Of a stretch of 64,000 bases of DNA, positions 1-12,364 are shown in pieces. Below the pieces are notes generated by a model. That model did not search any database. It saw nothing but the letters and a program-made list of their open reading frames with translations, and was not told where the DNA came from. Where the stretch lies: the NCBI GenBank assembly GCA_024741835.1, contig JAENRP010000004.1:376368-440367 (forward strand). Reading direction: 5' to 3'. Origin of the DNA: Diplocarpon mali. Its lineage: Eukaryota; Ascomycota; Leotiomycetes; Helotiales; Drepanopezizaceae. A program made the position numbers and the translations under genes. Position 1 is the stretch's first letter. Every line of letters starts with the position of its first letter.

Positions 1-53
1 CCCTATATGCAAAGGACTTTTGCTATACCCACCCAGACCAGGCCAGAAGCAAG

Positions 54-1706
54 CTACCGTCTAAACTGCTTGCACTCCCAGTATCGCAGTGGGATGTACG
101 TGACGAGGGCAAAGGCAAACGCCAGTTCGAAGCCTACGTCTCCCCCGTGAGCAGTTCCGCAATGTTTACCAATCGGGCCCGTGAACCAGACCTGGGCCAT
201 TCCCAGCACGGCGCCCATGACACCGAACAGGAATGCAGCGACGGCGGCGAATCCGGGGGGCAGAAGCTTCGCGTCCATGTAGATGGAAGGGTCGTAGCCG
301 CCAAATCCGCGCTTGAAGATGACGTGCTCGGAGAGAGAGATGGCCTCGTAGATGGCCAGCCAGTAGGCGATCAACAACATGAAGTTCTCCAGCACGCTCT
401 CGAATGCTCCGTACCCGGGGATCGCAATGGCGCAGTAGACGATTGTACCGACGAACGTCCACACGAAGCGAGGCACGCGTTGGGATTCCCGGGCCAGGAG
501 TTGCAGAGAGAGGCCGACGGAATAGATGTTGGGACAGTTGTTGGCGATGATGGAGAGGGCGAGGATCACGAGGCAGAATTTGCCCGAGGTATGCAGGGGG
601 GGGACGATCACTGCGGCGAGGAGCCCTCCGATGTGGGCAGAGGAGTAGCCTTCCATGTAGATGTTATCGCCATCATTGGCAGCCATTGCCGTTGCGACAG
701 CGGCGCCGAGCATTTCGGTGAAGAGGAGAGGGAGGAGGAGGCCGGCGTAGGTCCAGCAGAAGATGGACTTGCGAGGACGATCTACTGGCTGGTAGACCGT
801 GTAGTCGGCTGCGTACGAGGTCCACCCGGTAGCGAATCCAAAGACGGATGCGGCGAAAGAGAGAGCGGATCCAGCTTCAGAGCGTCCGACGCCCATGGGG
901 ATGTTGTAGAAGTGACCAGAGTGCGCAAACTCCCCGAGGACGATCATAAAGATGACGAAGCATGGTATCCACGAGTATCGCTCGTAGGTGTGGACGATCT
1001 GGTATCCAAATAGGGTGACCAAGAACGTGGCAGTGGCGATAACTAGGAAGCATCAGTACTTGTATCCTGCAGCTCACGGCCGGAGGCGTACCAACAATGC
1101 CTGCCCATCCTGGCATGCTAGGATTCACGGCGTGGAAGAGCTGTGCGCCGACGATGACATTCACCGCAGACCAGCCAACACAAGCGAGGACGTTCAAGAC
1201 AGCAACGATCTTCACGCCGTAGAACTATGCTGGGTCAGAAACGGCTGCATCTCGCGAGAGCTGACCAGACTCACGCCAAAGAAGTAACGCGAGAGGACCA
1301 TTTGTCTCAGACCGAAGCGAGGTCCAAAGGTACTGAAGAAGGCGACGGGAACGGCACCGAGGAGGTTGACAAAGAGGATGATGAGGATCGTATCGACGAA
1401 TCCAAGATGGAAGACTGGATAAGCCAGGGCCCCAATCGCGAACGAGGACACGACCATGTTCGCGGAAAGCCACATTGTGCCGACTTGACTGACGGGGTGA
1501 TTGGAACGCTCGTCGCTGGGCACTCTCTCGATACCTCTCTGCTCCACCCCGAGCTTTCCAGCGAGCCTTTGCGCCTTTGCATACCACGAATTCCCGAGTT
1601 GGAGGGTCTGCGCGGCCACGGCACCATCATCGGAGACGTAGACGTCGCTACTGTTGACCGACTTCACGCCCGCCTCGACATCGTGCTTGAGTGTGAACGG
1701 ACCCAT
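54..1706 (-). CDS. NCS1 purine/cytosine permease (Fcy2-type)
   Basis: Predicted plasma-membrane proton symporter importing cytosine and purines (NCS1 family). Three exons can be joined: 1706-1275, 1224-1092 and 1042-54, giving 517 residues, a usual Fcy2 length. The introns are 50 bp (gtgagt to catag) and 49 bp (gtacgc to cctag). Joining restores FFG-FYGVKI and GIV-VIATAT across the two splices. The rest shows about twelve hydrophobic segments and a typical internal stretch FATGWTSYAADYTVY. The ATG at 1706 begins MGPFTLKHD. An in-frame ATG at 1829 would add 41 proline-rich residues of doubtful coding character, so I prefer the shorter form. Family assignment is firm; the exact substrate (cytosine, adenine, guanine or hypoxanthine) cannot be read from sequence. 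Confidence 0.9.
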
Positions 1707-4700
1707 CTCGAAGGGACCTGCTTGATATTCAGTTGCGCCCGGGGCTCTGCCCTCTCCAGGGATGGTACACCAAGGGTAAGCGGGAGGAACGGGCAAGAGT
1801 GGTATATGAGGCAATCGTCGAGGCTGCACTATGGAATGTCAGCTTGACACCTCGCTACGGTCACATCCTGGGGAGATGGAAGCCGGTGTTATATGCCAAA
1901 TCCCATAGCTCCCACAGCAAGTGACCTTGAGCAGGGGTAAGCGGCCAGGGCAGCTGGAGGAGAGCGTCGGTAGGTATGGTATGTATGTCCCTCGCTCCCG
2001 AGCACAGGTCTGGCCAGCGGACGGCGCCGAAGTGGATCCCAGTGGTGGGTGGAAAGCGCCGCTGCAGACGCTGTATCGGCTGGCCCAGTCCAACGTACCT
2101 GGGCAGGTATCTACTTGGTCATTTCACGATAAGAGACACCGACCATCGAGCGAGGTGGATCGGGGCGACAAGGAGATGATAGAGAGCGACCAGGTCAGGT
2201 CTGGTCCAGCTAGTAGCAAACTCGGCTGTGCGTCTCTCCATGCCAGGAGACATGATCCAATCCGTGGCCTTAGCTTAGACAGCGCGGAATCGACTTCCGA
2301 GGAAAAGGAGACCCCAAAGGCGATGGCGATACATGCATGCAGTGCCCATCCACCGTGAGGCCGCGGCCAAACGAGTGGCAGGCCTCGTGTCCTCGCGAGC
2401 AACTGGGTGCCGCACAGTGACTTTGTCACTTCTCCAGCTCGAGATGAGCTTCTCTCTTGCTGGCCCGTCCGCTGCTATCCTGGATGCTGTGCTGGGCGAT
2501 GCGCGCCATAGTCCTCTGCGTCTAGCCGTCCTTGACAGCAAGCTCACCAAGCTTTGGCGCAAGCAAGCATCACGTCCAGGACACCTGGTGAGCCGAGCGC
2601 GCCCGATCAGTCAGCATCCATCAGCCATGTCGAGTCTGAATCTGCGATATCGAGGAGCGATATTGGAGGACGTGTGCAGTGAATGCACTTTTTGGTCCAG
2701 ATCATCGCCGGATTGCATCCGCCCAAGCTTGTTCGGCGTGGGGTGGTGCGTTGGAGGGGTTTTCGAAGAGTCCCCGGGCCCAAACAAAGATGGCATTCTC
2801 TCGTGTCTCCCGCCGACGGCCATGGGCTCGTGTACTCCGTAGAGCGAGACAGACATGCCGGTTCGCGACAACGTGTGCAAGGGATACCTGCCAGCTCGTT
2901 TCAAGAGGGCTTCGTCCTCGTGCAGCCAGGGATGCTGTCCGTGTGCGAGGGCGCTGTCGAGGCGAGGTGTTCCTTGCAGCCAAGGATGGAGGAGCAATGC
3001 GGAGTTGCAGCGAATAAATCCCAACGCCTTTGGGCGATACTTCCACGGCCGCAGTGCGCAGTGCCATCGAAGAGAGGGGCGAGGCGGGGTGGAGTGGAGT
3101 GGAGTGAAGTGAAGTGAAGTGAAAGTCGGCGGCGGACGCAGAAGATCTCGAGACGAGAAGAGATGCGCAGCAGCAGCCTCCGTCTGGTGCCAGTTGATAT
3201 CGCGGCTGGCAGTCATGGCTGGCCGAGATGATGAAGGTTGGTGTTGTTGCTTGCACGCAGGTTGGTCACGAACGGCGAGAAGAGGCGGCCGAGCTTCGTC
3301 CCTCAACAGGACAAGCGCGTCAACGCCAGCCGGCAGAAAGCTGCACAGAGTCGAATTCCTCGTTCGTCGCCAGTCCTCATCACAACAACTGCACATCCCA
3401 ACATCGCTCATCGATCTGGACGGAGGCTGCGTTGGCTGCCCCTGCACCTACACCCGACAAGTGCTGAATCACCAGCTTTTCATTTTCTACCGTGCCAGGC
3501 CAAACACATCTATCTACCTCGAGGCCCTGAGACGCTTGCCCGACGCTCCCCTCCTGGTGAACAGAAGCTGCATCGACCGCCGTCTCCTCTGCGCGCACGC
3601 GAACATTGGCCCGGATCATGACCTGCTTTGCATGCCCCGGTCATCTGCACAGGAGAGCCAGTGGATTTTGCCTTTCGACCTTCGACTATCGCTTTTCCTC
3701 TCGCGGCAAGAGAACGCCGGTGGAACTCCCCGACGAGGACTCCAGCCGTGGGAAAATCAACGCTGCGCGCCTTTCCATCGGCATGAGCGTGTCCAGCCGT
3801 GACGGAGGCTGCCACTGCTCTAGCTAGACCCCACGACAGTGAAGCTCGAGCAGATGACATGCTGCTTGCAACCTAAACCCTACCTCGGGACTTCGTGCAG
3901 CTGCCGGCTCCCGAGAGTAAAGCCGGAAACAGGATACAACGTCCGATCTTTGGCAGGCTCTGAATCACAGGGTTGGCCGACATACCTCAATACCAACTAT
4001 ACCACTCGGAGCAGTCTCCTGGCAGCAGGGAGAGCGGGTGGCGACGAGAGCTTTGTCACGATGCAGATGCCATGTTTCGCATGTCTCATTCTCTCACAAC
4101 CGAACGTCTCGAGCTGCTTGCTCACCGCAACAATGGCGGTCTGCACCATGCCGGGACTTGCTACCGAGACAGCGCGGAGCCGTCTCGTACCATGATCTGT
4201 CACTTGTGACATTTCGTGCAAGCTTGGAAGTGCAGCCGGCTTTGTTACCAGGACCGTTATATCGTCCGAGGTCCTTGAGCTTGATTCAGATTCCATGGCA
4301 AGCGACTGTTGTCTCTACTACTCGTCCGCACCTCAAGCGGCGCGTATCTGGTTATCCCGCGCGACTTTTCTTTCCAGGAGTCCCCATGTTGGAGGGAGTG
4401 CGTTGATTTCCCTCGAATCCTCTTGCCGGTAGATGCAGCGGCTCGACAGCTACCTCATCTCAAAAAGAGCCGGATGCATTATCCGGCATTTCCTTCACGC
4501 ATCCATGGACCGAAGGGTTTGCAGTAACTGCTGAATCCATTCTGGGAGGCTGCCCGAGTCCTCCCTCACGTGTGTCTTGCTCAACATGTCCAGGAGTTCC
4601 GAGCACGTCGGTCTGAGGCCACGGAAGTGTGATTCACGGCCAGTCGACATCAACCGGAGAGACAGGTTCAAGGCTCAACCCCAGATATGTTGGTTGGCCT

Positions 4701-4905
4701 CGTATTCACACTTCACACTTGACGACAAAGCGGGGACCATCTAATCGCCACTTGGAGTATATCTAAATATACATATATACGTATATAAGTATAAATAGAT
4801 GTAGATATACACGTATATATATTTATATCCATCTATGTATATATATGCGCCCCTCCTCAAGATGCCCGTCCCCTCCAAGTCCCCATCCGTAGATCCCCCA
4901 CAGTC
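1707..4905. other. Long intergenic stretch without a convincing gene
   Basis: About 3.2 kb upstream of the permease. Open frames are stacked on both strands, the longest on the minus strand at 2611-3447, but none has recognisable domains or splice logic. A degenerate GGAGT/GAAGT pentamer tract lies at about 3085-3122. The right end is AT-rich low-complexity DNA. I see no RNA gene or transposon signature. Confidence 0.5.
4757..4847. repeat. AT-rich TATA/TATC low-complexity tract
   Basis: About 90 bp of alternating A/T with scattered G and C (runs of tatatac, tatataag, tagatatac). It sits just past the stop of the GNAT gene and may coincide with its 3' end or transcription terminator. It resembles the larger tract at 16.4 kb. 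Confidence 0.7.
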
Positions 4906-5457
4906 TCAAAGCTTCATGCTCATGATCCAGTCCGTCTGCACACACTTCCCCATCGTAAAGCCATGCTCCCCAACCTTCGCAAAGCCCAAGCCCTCGTAGA
5001 ACCTCTGGGCCTTGCGATTCTCCTCCCAGACGCCCAGCCACACGGTCGCGAACCCCTGGGCGCGCGCCATATCCAGGACGCAACTCACGAGCTCCCTGCC
5101 CACCCCGCGGCCGTGGTGATGGCGCGCCACGTAGAGTCTCTGCAGCTCGACCGGGCGCGCGTGCCCGGCCAGGCACTCCTCGGTCGTGCCTCGCGTCAGC
5201 TGGCAGAAGCCCACCACGTGACCCCGAGGGTCGACGGCGACGAGGGTGTCGACGTCCGGGCTGCAGACTTCGGACGCGATGGCGGCGGGGCTGTAGGAGG
5301 TGCGCAGGTACTCCTCGAGATCGGCTGGGGCGAGGGAATGGCCAAAGCTGGCCGTGAAGACTCCCGTCCCGATGGCGACGATGGCGCCGACATCGTCGCC
5401 GTCGGCCGGGCGAACGCGGACTCCTTCGCCGCTGGCTCGAGGGCTGGCCGCGGGCAT
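4906..5457 (-). CDS. GNAT family N-acetyltransferase, PaiA-like
   Basis: Single-exon protein of 183 residues, predicted to transfer an acetyl group from acetyl-CoA to an amine. The acetyl-CoA motif A is visible as HGRGVGRELV (R-G-x-G-x form). It is followed by WLGVWEENRKAQRFYEGLGF and near the C-terminus by FTMG and QTDWIM. That combination (WLGVWE, FY-x2-(L/M)GF, F-x-MG, QTD-x-IM) matches bacterial PaiA, a spermidine/spermine acetyltransferase. The start ATG at 5457 is followed by a short A/S-rich tail before the domain. The neighbour, transcribed divergently 608 bp away, is PaiB-like; in Bacillus subtilis paiA and paiB form an operon. A polyamine substrate is inferred from that resemblance and is not proven. 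Confidence 0.88.
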   Translation of the reverse strand: MPAASPRASGEGVRVRPADGDDVGAIVAIGTGVFTASFGHSLAPADLEEYLRTSYSPAAIASEVCSPDVDTLVAVDPRGHVVGFCQLTRGTTEECLAGHARPVELQRLYVARHHHGRGVGRELVSCVLDMARAQGFATVWLGVWEENRKAQRFYEGLGFAKVGEHGFTMGKCVQTDWIMSMKL

Positions 5458-6065
5458 CTGGGACGACGGCTCTCCAGGCGGGCAGATGTTTGGATCTGGG
5501 GGTTCGTGGGGATTTCAAGGTCTGGAGGGTTGGTGGTTTGGTGGTTTGGTGGTTTGGCGATGTAGATTCTGGCCGACCTGTCCCCTCTCCAGGCCGAGCG
5601 ACGAGGCTAGAGGGTCCAGCTCCGCCGTTCGTTGAAAAGCCCTCGTTGCCACCGACTTCACGGCCTCTCTTCCGTGCGCTCGAGTCCGGCTCGTAATCAC
5701 CTCGCTCCTCTGCGTCCGAGACGACTGCAAAGCCCCAGGACCACGACTCTTGTCCATGCCCACGACGGCAAAATCCACATCGTGTGCTCTGATCCCGCTC
5801 GTCGGCTTGAGCTTCGCGGCAGATTTCCAACGAGGTCGGACTGGAAGGGCGCGCATCCAATGCCCCCGGGCTGAAGAGGAGGCCGGCCGGCTATTAGGTA
5901 ATGTCCCGTCGCCAGCGCCATGCAAAACGGATGAACGCCGACGCGCTGCTCCATCCATCCATCCATCCAATCGACCTCATCTGATCCCATCTCCTCCCCG
6001 ATCCTGCATCTCTCTCTTCCCGGACTCCAAGGTATATCCCAAGTCTCGGAAGGTGACCTCCAAAC
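5458..6065. promoter_or_regulatory. Divergent promoter region between PaiA-like and PaiB-like genes
   Basis: 608 bp separate the two start codons, so both promoters must lie here unless they extend into the genes. It holds a short GGTTTGGTG direct repeat at about 5531-5555 and a CCAT tetranucleotide run at about 5949-5968. I see no clear TATA box. Shared regulation is an inference from the geometry. Confidence 0.5.
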
Positions 6066-6809
6066 ATGTATCTCCGACCAGTACATACAGATCTCCACCT
6101 CCCAACCTTATACGCCTTCATCCAGAGCAATCCCCTCGGCATTCTCACCACCTCACTGCCGTCCCCGGAATTCCACACCATCCAGAGCAGCCACATCCCT
6201 TGGGTCCTCGACGTCCCCACCGCTGACGAAGAAACCCTTCCTCCTCGCGGGAAACTGCGCGGCCATCTCGCGCGAGCAAATCCCCAAGCAAAGGCGCTCG
6301 TCGAGGCCGCCACCCAAACCTGTTCAGACACGCTGCAACAGGAGGTCATGATTCTCTTCAACGGCCCGGCTCACCACTACGTCACGCCAAAGTTCTACGT
6401 CGAAACCAAACCCGAGACTGGCAAAGTCGTGCCGACGTGGAACTACAGCGCCGTCCAAGTCTACGGGACGGCGACTGTCCATTTCGATGCCGCGTCACCC
6501 GCCACGGATTCGTTTCTCACCACCCAGATGGATGATCTCTCCAAGCAGAGCGAAGAGGACGTTTTTGGCTACACCGGCCGAGACGGAGCAGCCAGCGCTT
6601 GGAGCGTCGGCGAGGCCCCGGATAGCTACGTGAGGTTGTTGAGGAAGGCCGTTGTCGGCATTGAGATAGAGATCAGCGATATTGCGGGCAAGTTCAAGAT
6701 GAGCCAGGAGTTGAAGGAGGGCGATAGGCAGGGTGTTATCGATGGGTTTGAGGCGTCGGGTACCGATCTGAGGAGCGAAATCGCGAAGACCATTAGGGAG
6801 AGGGGCTAA
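6066..6809 (+). CDS. PaiB-like FMN-binding split-barrel protein (FMN_bind_2)
   Basis: Single-exon protein of 247 residues with the characteristic PaiB start MYLRPVHTD followed by a split-barrel fold. Visible family features are SNPLGILTT near residues 20-28, GHLARANPQ, VMILFNGPAHHYVTPKFY near residues 98-115, and VPTWNYSAVQVYG. The C-terminal part carries VGIEIEISDIAGKFKMSQ, also typical of the family. These proteins resemble flavin-nucleotide-binding pyridoxamine-oxidase-like barrels. Bacterial PaiB is described as a negative regulator of sporulation and protease genes; in fungi the role is unknown and could be enzymatic. It is slightly longer than bacterial forms. Its start lies 608 bp from that of the divergent PaiA-like gene. 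Confidence 0.9.
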   Translation: MYLRPVHTDLHLPTLYAFIQSNPLGILTTSLPSPEFHTIQSSHIPWVLDVPTADEETLPPRGKLRGHLARANPQAKALVEAATQTCSDTLQQEVMILFNGPAHHYVTPKFYVETKPETGKVVPTWNYSAVQVYGTATVHFDAASPATDSFLTTQMDDLSKQSEEDVFGYTGRDGAASAWSVGEAPDSYVRLLRKAVVGIEIEISDIAGKFKMSQELKEGDRQGVIDGFEASGTDLRSEIAKTIRERG

Positions 6810-9296
6810 GCTGGCCGCTAGATAAGACTATTCTTCCAGACGTAGCGAGCAGAACCACAGAGGTGCCTTGGACCGTATCAGATTGCGTAGCCAGAGATTA
6901 TCGGGGGTTGCATAGTTTCGAAGTGACGGGCAGCCGCTCGGCACCTTGCCGCCTCGCTTGGCGAGACCAAAACAACAGAGCAGTAGGGGATGCTAGGACG
7001 CACATTACCTACATCGTGAGAATCAGCCACACCTTGCCGGCTCCTGCGCCGGGAAGATTCGCACCTTCACGGTTTCAGCAAGGCTCTGTCAAGACCACCC
7101 GCTCATCAGATGCAAGCACTCGACTTGCGTGACCAAGGCTTTCCGAACATGCGATGGTGAAAATCCTCGACCTGTTCTGCACTCCACCGAATCCGGGCTT
7201 TCTCGGAGCCAGGGGAAGCTAAGGCGGCAGGAGTTGCATTCTCGTCAAGAAAACGGCTTGCTGTGCTGTACCGCGAGAGGCTGGCGCGGCCTCATCAATG
7301 TCATGATGCCCGGGGCACGTGTCCGAGGGACAAGACCCTTCCAACTGATCGGCCACCAACACCACGGCAAGCCCACCGAACAATCTCAACAGAGACTGCC
7401 ATATCGCGAGCCAAAGCATGGCACCCGTCCAACATGGCTCTCGCCTTTCCGGAAACTGTTGCGGCTGGCCCTCAGGAGTATAAGAAAGTAGAGTTGACGT
7501 ATTGTATGGCCCCAAGGGGCACGCTACGTAGGTAGAATCAAAGATAAAGAGAGGAGAACTTTGGTAGAACTCTCTGGAGATTTTTTTTAAAAAAATACAA
7601 AGCCAAATACAAAAGGCTCCTACCTAGCGGAACATGATGCGGCACGTGATGCGGCCGCATATGATCAGCTGTGTATAACGTGACCCTTGCACGGGTCGTA
7701 ACAGAAACCTTGCCCTGCTCGTGTGCTCGTCAGACCTGGAAGGTCGCTGATCGTTGGGAAAGGCCTTTTGACAGCCACAACGCTGCGCACGAGTCGCCCG
7801 AGACGAACGACCCGGCTCCAGGATCGCGCATCGGGCTTGCGGCTAACCACCACCAAAGGAGCATGCAAACGCGCGCAACGCGGTATTCGAAACGGCTGTC
7901 TGGCGGGGACGACAACAGCGAGGCAGATTGGCCGTGCCTGGTGCTTGGCTACTCGCGACGGCCATGTCAGACGTGAGACGTGATGGCCGAGAGTCGTATC
8001 TGCAAACTCCTCCATCCCAGGCTCCAGGAGTCTTCGCCGTCGCTTCTCGCTTGCTGCCTGTGTGTTGATGGCTCGTCAGCGGCTGGAAGGCAGGTCTGAC
8101 TCCCGCTCAGAGACATGCGTGTAAGTGATGCTGAGCTGTCCGGCCACGTGCGGGCTTCTCTGGCCGAGATGGCTCTTGGCTCCGTATCCTCCGGCACACC
8201 ATCGCTCACCCAGGAAGACTGGGCGGGTGTTGACCTGGTTTCCGAGTGTTCTGCTGCGTCTGGCGGGGAGGGGCTCTCGGGAAAGGGAATCGCATCGTGG
8301 GCTTGGGCGATGGCGTCCTGGGCGAGTGTTTCCAGGTGCGGGATATGCACAGGTCCTCAGATTCAGTCTCCGGAACGTAACCGACGGGGCCCTTGACGAA
8401 TGTCACCCCAGACCGCAGCGGCGCTTCAGAATGGGTCGGCGAGGGCCTCGCAACAACACCAGCATACCCAGAGAAGGCAAAGGCCTGTGCGGCCGCTGAC
8501 CCACCACGTCCCGTTGGCCTGGAGAGAGGAAGAAACGCCCTCGGAGACGCCCATCGAGGGAACGTTGGAGCAATACTGCCCGCCTACAAACCCGCTCTCT
8601 GGCTCGTTCCACTTGGGTGGCCACGGGGCGAGGGAGGCAAATTGTGTTGCGCTGATGCTCCAGCCTACCGCGAAAGGGAGGAATATGGAGACTTGAGCGG
8701 ACAAGATTAAGAAGGGAGAAAAACTCTTTATATATACCTTCGTAGGAGGGCCTATGGCGGGAGAGGACGAGGCGGATAAGTAGACCTCTCGACTCAGTTC
8801 CCAGCGTTTCCTCGGAACCTGCCCACACAACCACAACGCTTCAAATGCAGAAATGAATCAAGAAGAAAAGCACACGGAGAAAGTTCTGACTCCAAATCAT
8901 CGTTCAGCCACTGTACATTCAAGCCCTCTTCTCTATATATCGTACCGCCCGTACGGGCGATACGCAGAAGTAAATACCACCGCACGAGACAACCCTCGTC
9001 TCATCTCCTAACCAGAATCAAAAGGTATTAAGTAAAGCGAGTAAAGCGAGAATCATGCAGCCTTATGTATGCTGATGCTCATCTATGGTCTCGTCCAACA
9101 CCAATGCTCCGCATGAATGATCTTAAAAACCCCCGTGACATACCGCCAAGGAATCAGTATGCAACTCGCAAGCACTGTAACCCTCTCCCGGGCCCGCAAA
9201 AAATGGTATACAACGCTATGGAATAAAAATAAAAGTAAAGGTTGAAAGAAGATAGGGGTGCGAGACAGGCGAAGAAGAGGTGGGTCGCATCGTTAA
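6810..9296. other. Intergenic stretch without a convincing gene
   Basis: About 2.5 kb. Open frames of 60-143 codons occur on both strands but overlap each other and carry no recognisable domain. A T8/A7 run lies at about 7581-7595. The part next to 9297 is the likely 3' untranslated region of SPA2. Confidence 0.5.
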
Positions 9297-12200
9297 TCAT
9301 GAGAAATCATCATCGCCATTACCGCCGCCGTCAATGACATCGACGCGTAGCACCAGCTCCTTGGTCTCGCGTGCGATCTCGAACGCTATCGGAGGCAGGG
9401 ACTGGTTCCATGCTCTCCAAGCCCGTTCACCCTCATCATCGTCCCTGTCGTCGGCGATGTCGCGACCTGTGCTGCCGGCATCTATCAGGCGCTGTCTGAT
9501 GCTTGCCAACTTTCGAACGATGGGCTCGCCTTGGGTTCGCAACTCCCCGTTGACGCTCGAGGACATGGCCTTTTCGGTGGACGAGACGACAGTGCCGACG
9601 ACATCAGCGATGGCGTCGATTTGGGTAGAGATGGCATTTATTCCGGCTTCAGAGCGGATCGAGGAGACAAGGGACTGGATGTTCTGAACCAATAGGGCGG
9701 TCTGATCTTCGAGGTAGATCTAGGACGGTCAGCAATGGAACATGCACTGTGAGAGGCTCAGAGCATACCTTGAGTTCTTCGACATCACTTTCTTGGGTTC
9801 TGATGCCGAAACCGGGCCCTACCGGGGTGGGAGGAAGAGCTTTGTCGGCAATCCCGTTCCCGAAAGCGTTCCCGTTCTGAGCACTTCGAGATATAGATCG
9901 CTGCCGCCCAGCCCAGGTGTCCTTCGCAGAGCTTTTCGACCGCATAGTCGAATCCCGGAGAGAGTTGACCGGGCTGTAGATCGAGGAATCGGCACTGGTA
10001 CGGTCGTTGCGAAGACCTTGAAAGGGCGCTGGAGTAGTGCTATTTTTCGTTTGATCCTGCAGCACGTCGCGGACGGGGAAGAAGCCCGTGGTATCGACGG
10101 AGCGGAGGTTCCCATCATCGTCATCCTCGAGTTCCCCAGCTGGCGTTGGTCGAATCTTTACCGTGCGCACCAGCTCGACTACGGCCGACGTAAGATGAGA
10201 AGCTGCCGCATCGAGCAGAGACACGGGAGACAAGCCTTTCGCAGCCGCGAAATTCTTCGAGGCAGTGATGAGGTTATTCGCTGTTGCCGAGACCCTGGCT
10301 TTGATTTTGGTCTGTTGCTGGACCAAAGCTTCGGCACTGGCCGGGGCCTCGTCGATATCTCGCGTGATCCTCCGCACATTCACAATGACAGACTTCATGA
10401 AATCTATCACTCGCGCCGGGTCATCCATCCTTGCCGTCCGGAGGAGCTCGTCAATCGAGATCTGGAACTTGGTAACGTGAACGTCCTTGACCATTCCGTT
10501 TGCCTCGGTAAAGCCATTCTCCTTGGCATACCTCGCTGCGTCTTGTTGGATGGTGAGGCCAATAGAGGACGCTCTCATGCTCCGGAGCTGTGTCTTGGTC
10601 CGAGCGTAGCGATTTCTCCAATCCTTGACCTCCTCTTCCAGCTTGTTGACAGTACTTGCTAGTTGCTCTTCTCGTTCATATGAAGACTCGCTCCGCTCAG
10701 AGAGTACCCGCATTTCTCGAAGAAACTCCTGTGCTTCCCGGCGGACCTCATCTGTCACGACTTGTTGTTCACTCAGCTCTGCCCTCAGCTCGTCATTCTC
10801 TCTCTCCAACTCCTGAGCACCCATTCCCCTGGACCCAGCCCCGGCAGCTCGTAGTTCTTCAACCTGGGCCCGGAGTTCTCGCTCGATATTCGCTTGCTGG
10901 CCCCTGGACCCAGCGCTTGCAACTCGCATCTCCTCAATCTGATCGCGAAGTTCCCTCTCGGTGATTGCCTGTGATGACCTAATTCGATCCAGCTCAGTTT
11001 GGAGAGACGCGTTCAGGTTTTGTGCGTCTGCAAGCTTGCTCTCTAGACTCAGCTTCAGATCAGAAAACTCTTTCTTTTCCATATTGATTGCAGTCGCTCG
11101 GCTCCTCTCCCCATCCATGACGCTATTTAGCTCGTCATTTTTCTGCCGGAGGGTATCCTCCAAAGAATCTAGTTTGTCCCTCAGCTCGGCAATTTGCGAT
11201 TGATATTCGGCAATGAGCTTCTTATCCGTCTACACATGTGGTCAGCGAGCAGATTGAGATGTACAAACCATGCCATACCTCGGACGAGCCGGTAGAACTC
11301 TTCGTCATGTTGCCGTTCCGCGCTGTACCCCCCAACCCAAAATTCTCGTCATCATCATTATCTTCCCCTCCCGTCTCATCATCTTCGACCATTGTGCTTT
11401 TATTTGGCACTATAGTACTGCTTTGGAACTGCTTAGGCGTAGGTCGGCCGTAATCGTTACTTGAGACGCCCGGAGACGGCGGGACGCCCAAGCCTCCGTT
11501 CATCGAAGGCTGTAGCCCAATCCGAGATTCGCTTCTCATCGAGTACCCAGACACTGACGTTGCATTCGACGGCCGGCGCGTGCGAGGCGTGCCGTTCACC
11601 GGAGTGCCATTCCCATTTCTACTCGGTGGTCCTCTCATTGACGAGGCAGGAGTATCCATCCGACCTGTGCTGTCACCTGAGAACCGGGGAAACCTCCGCT
11701 CCAACTCGTAAAACACATCTGTCGCAAGATCACGGAATCTTGGGGGCGGTAAGGTGGACAGTTTTTGTCGGGCCTGATTTCGTTTTGGGTGAAAGGTATC
11801 TTTCGGCAACAGGTATGGGGGTGGACCTCCATTAGGGATTCCTCCGTTTGGTGTCCTCCTCCCCGCCTGCTGTCTCCGCAGAAGTTCGTCGAAGACATCA
11901 GTACTCAGCTCCTGAAACTGGACAGGCGATAACCGCAGTAGTTTATCTCGCGCCCTATTCGGCCTCGGGTTCCCTATCTCGTCCCGCAGCGACTGAGCCA
12001 GATATCTCTTGAGCACCACATAGTGTTCAGACAGAATGCTCTCGAAATGTTCGTCCTGCTTACTTCCGCCGCTCTCACTCGACGCATATAAACCCATTCC
12101 AGCACTAGACCTCGCGATCGAATTCGGTGGGGAAGGCTGACCCTGGCGGCCTGGACTGCCCCTCCCGCCCGCAGATGCTCCTCTGGGAGGATACGGCCCT

Positions 12201-12364
12201 CCATTCATCGTGCTGCTGATCGAGCCGTCCGAGGTTGGCGGTGAAGCCAGCTGGCCGCGGAGATTATAAGGCGAATCGTTGTCGGTACTTTGGAATTTCG
12301 AGATATCGGACCACTCGTGCTCTCCTATGCTGACTGGCGTCAAGGGGCCATTCCGGCCATTCAT
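9297..12364 (-). CDS. SPA2: Cell-polarity scaffold Spa2
   Basis: Polarisome scaffold acting at hyphal tips, septation sites and in MAPK-module docking. Three exons: 12364-11279, 11229-9769 and 9719-9297, giving 989 residues. Both introns are 49 bp, in phase 0. Two Spa2-homology (GIT1/SHD) repeats are visible, at about residues 105-166 (with RARDKLLRL and F-x-ELSTDVFDEL) and 190-226 (NQARQKLSTL, RDLATDVFYEL). After a serine/proline-rich linker, the start of exon 2 is a long coiled coil (about residues 363-560) with heptad-like L/E/R runs. The C-terminal part after about residue 640 is a conserved helical Spa2 domain. The ATG at 12364 begins MNGRNGPLTPVS, as I recall for fungal Spa2. The frame stays open upstream to 12847, but I take that as leader. 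Confidence 0.92.

Noticed and set aside
147..1013. 288-codon plus-strand frame
   Set aside because: It is the antisense shadow of the permease exon; composition is biased to Asp/Glu/Gly/Arg and has no domain.
1712..1829. N-terminal extension of the permease to the ATG at 1829
   Set aside because: The 41 added residues are Pro-rich and unlike the usual short N-terminus of the family; the ATG at 1706 gives the expected length.
2611..3447. 278-codon minus-strand frame upstream of the permease
   Set aside because: No domain, odd His/Pro/Arg content, and equally open frames overlap on the other strand.
11635..11898. Short frames antisense or out of frame inside SPA2 and other long genes
   Set aside because: They are shadows of the long conserved coding frames.
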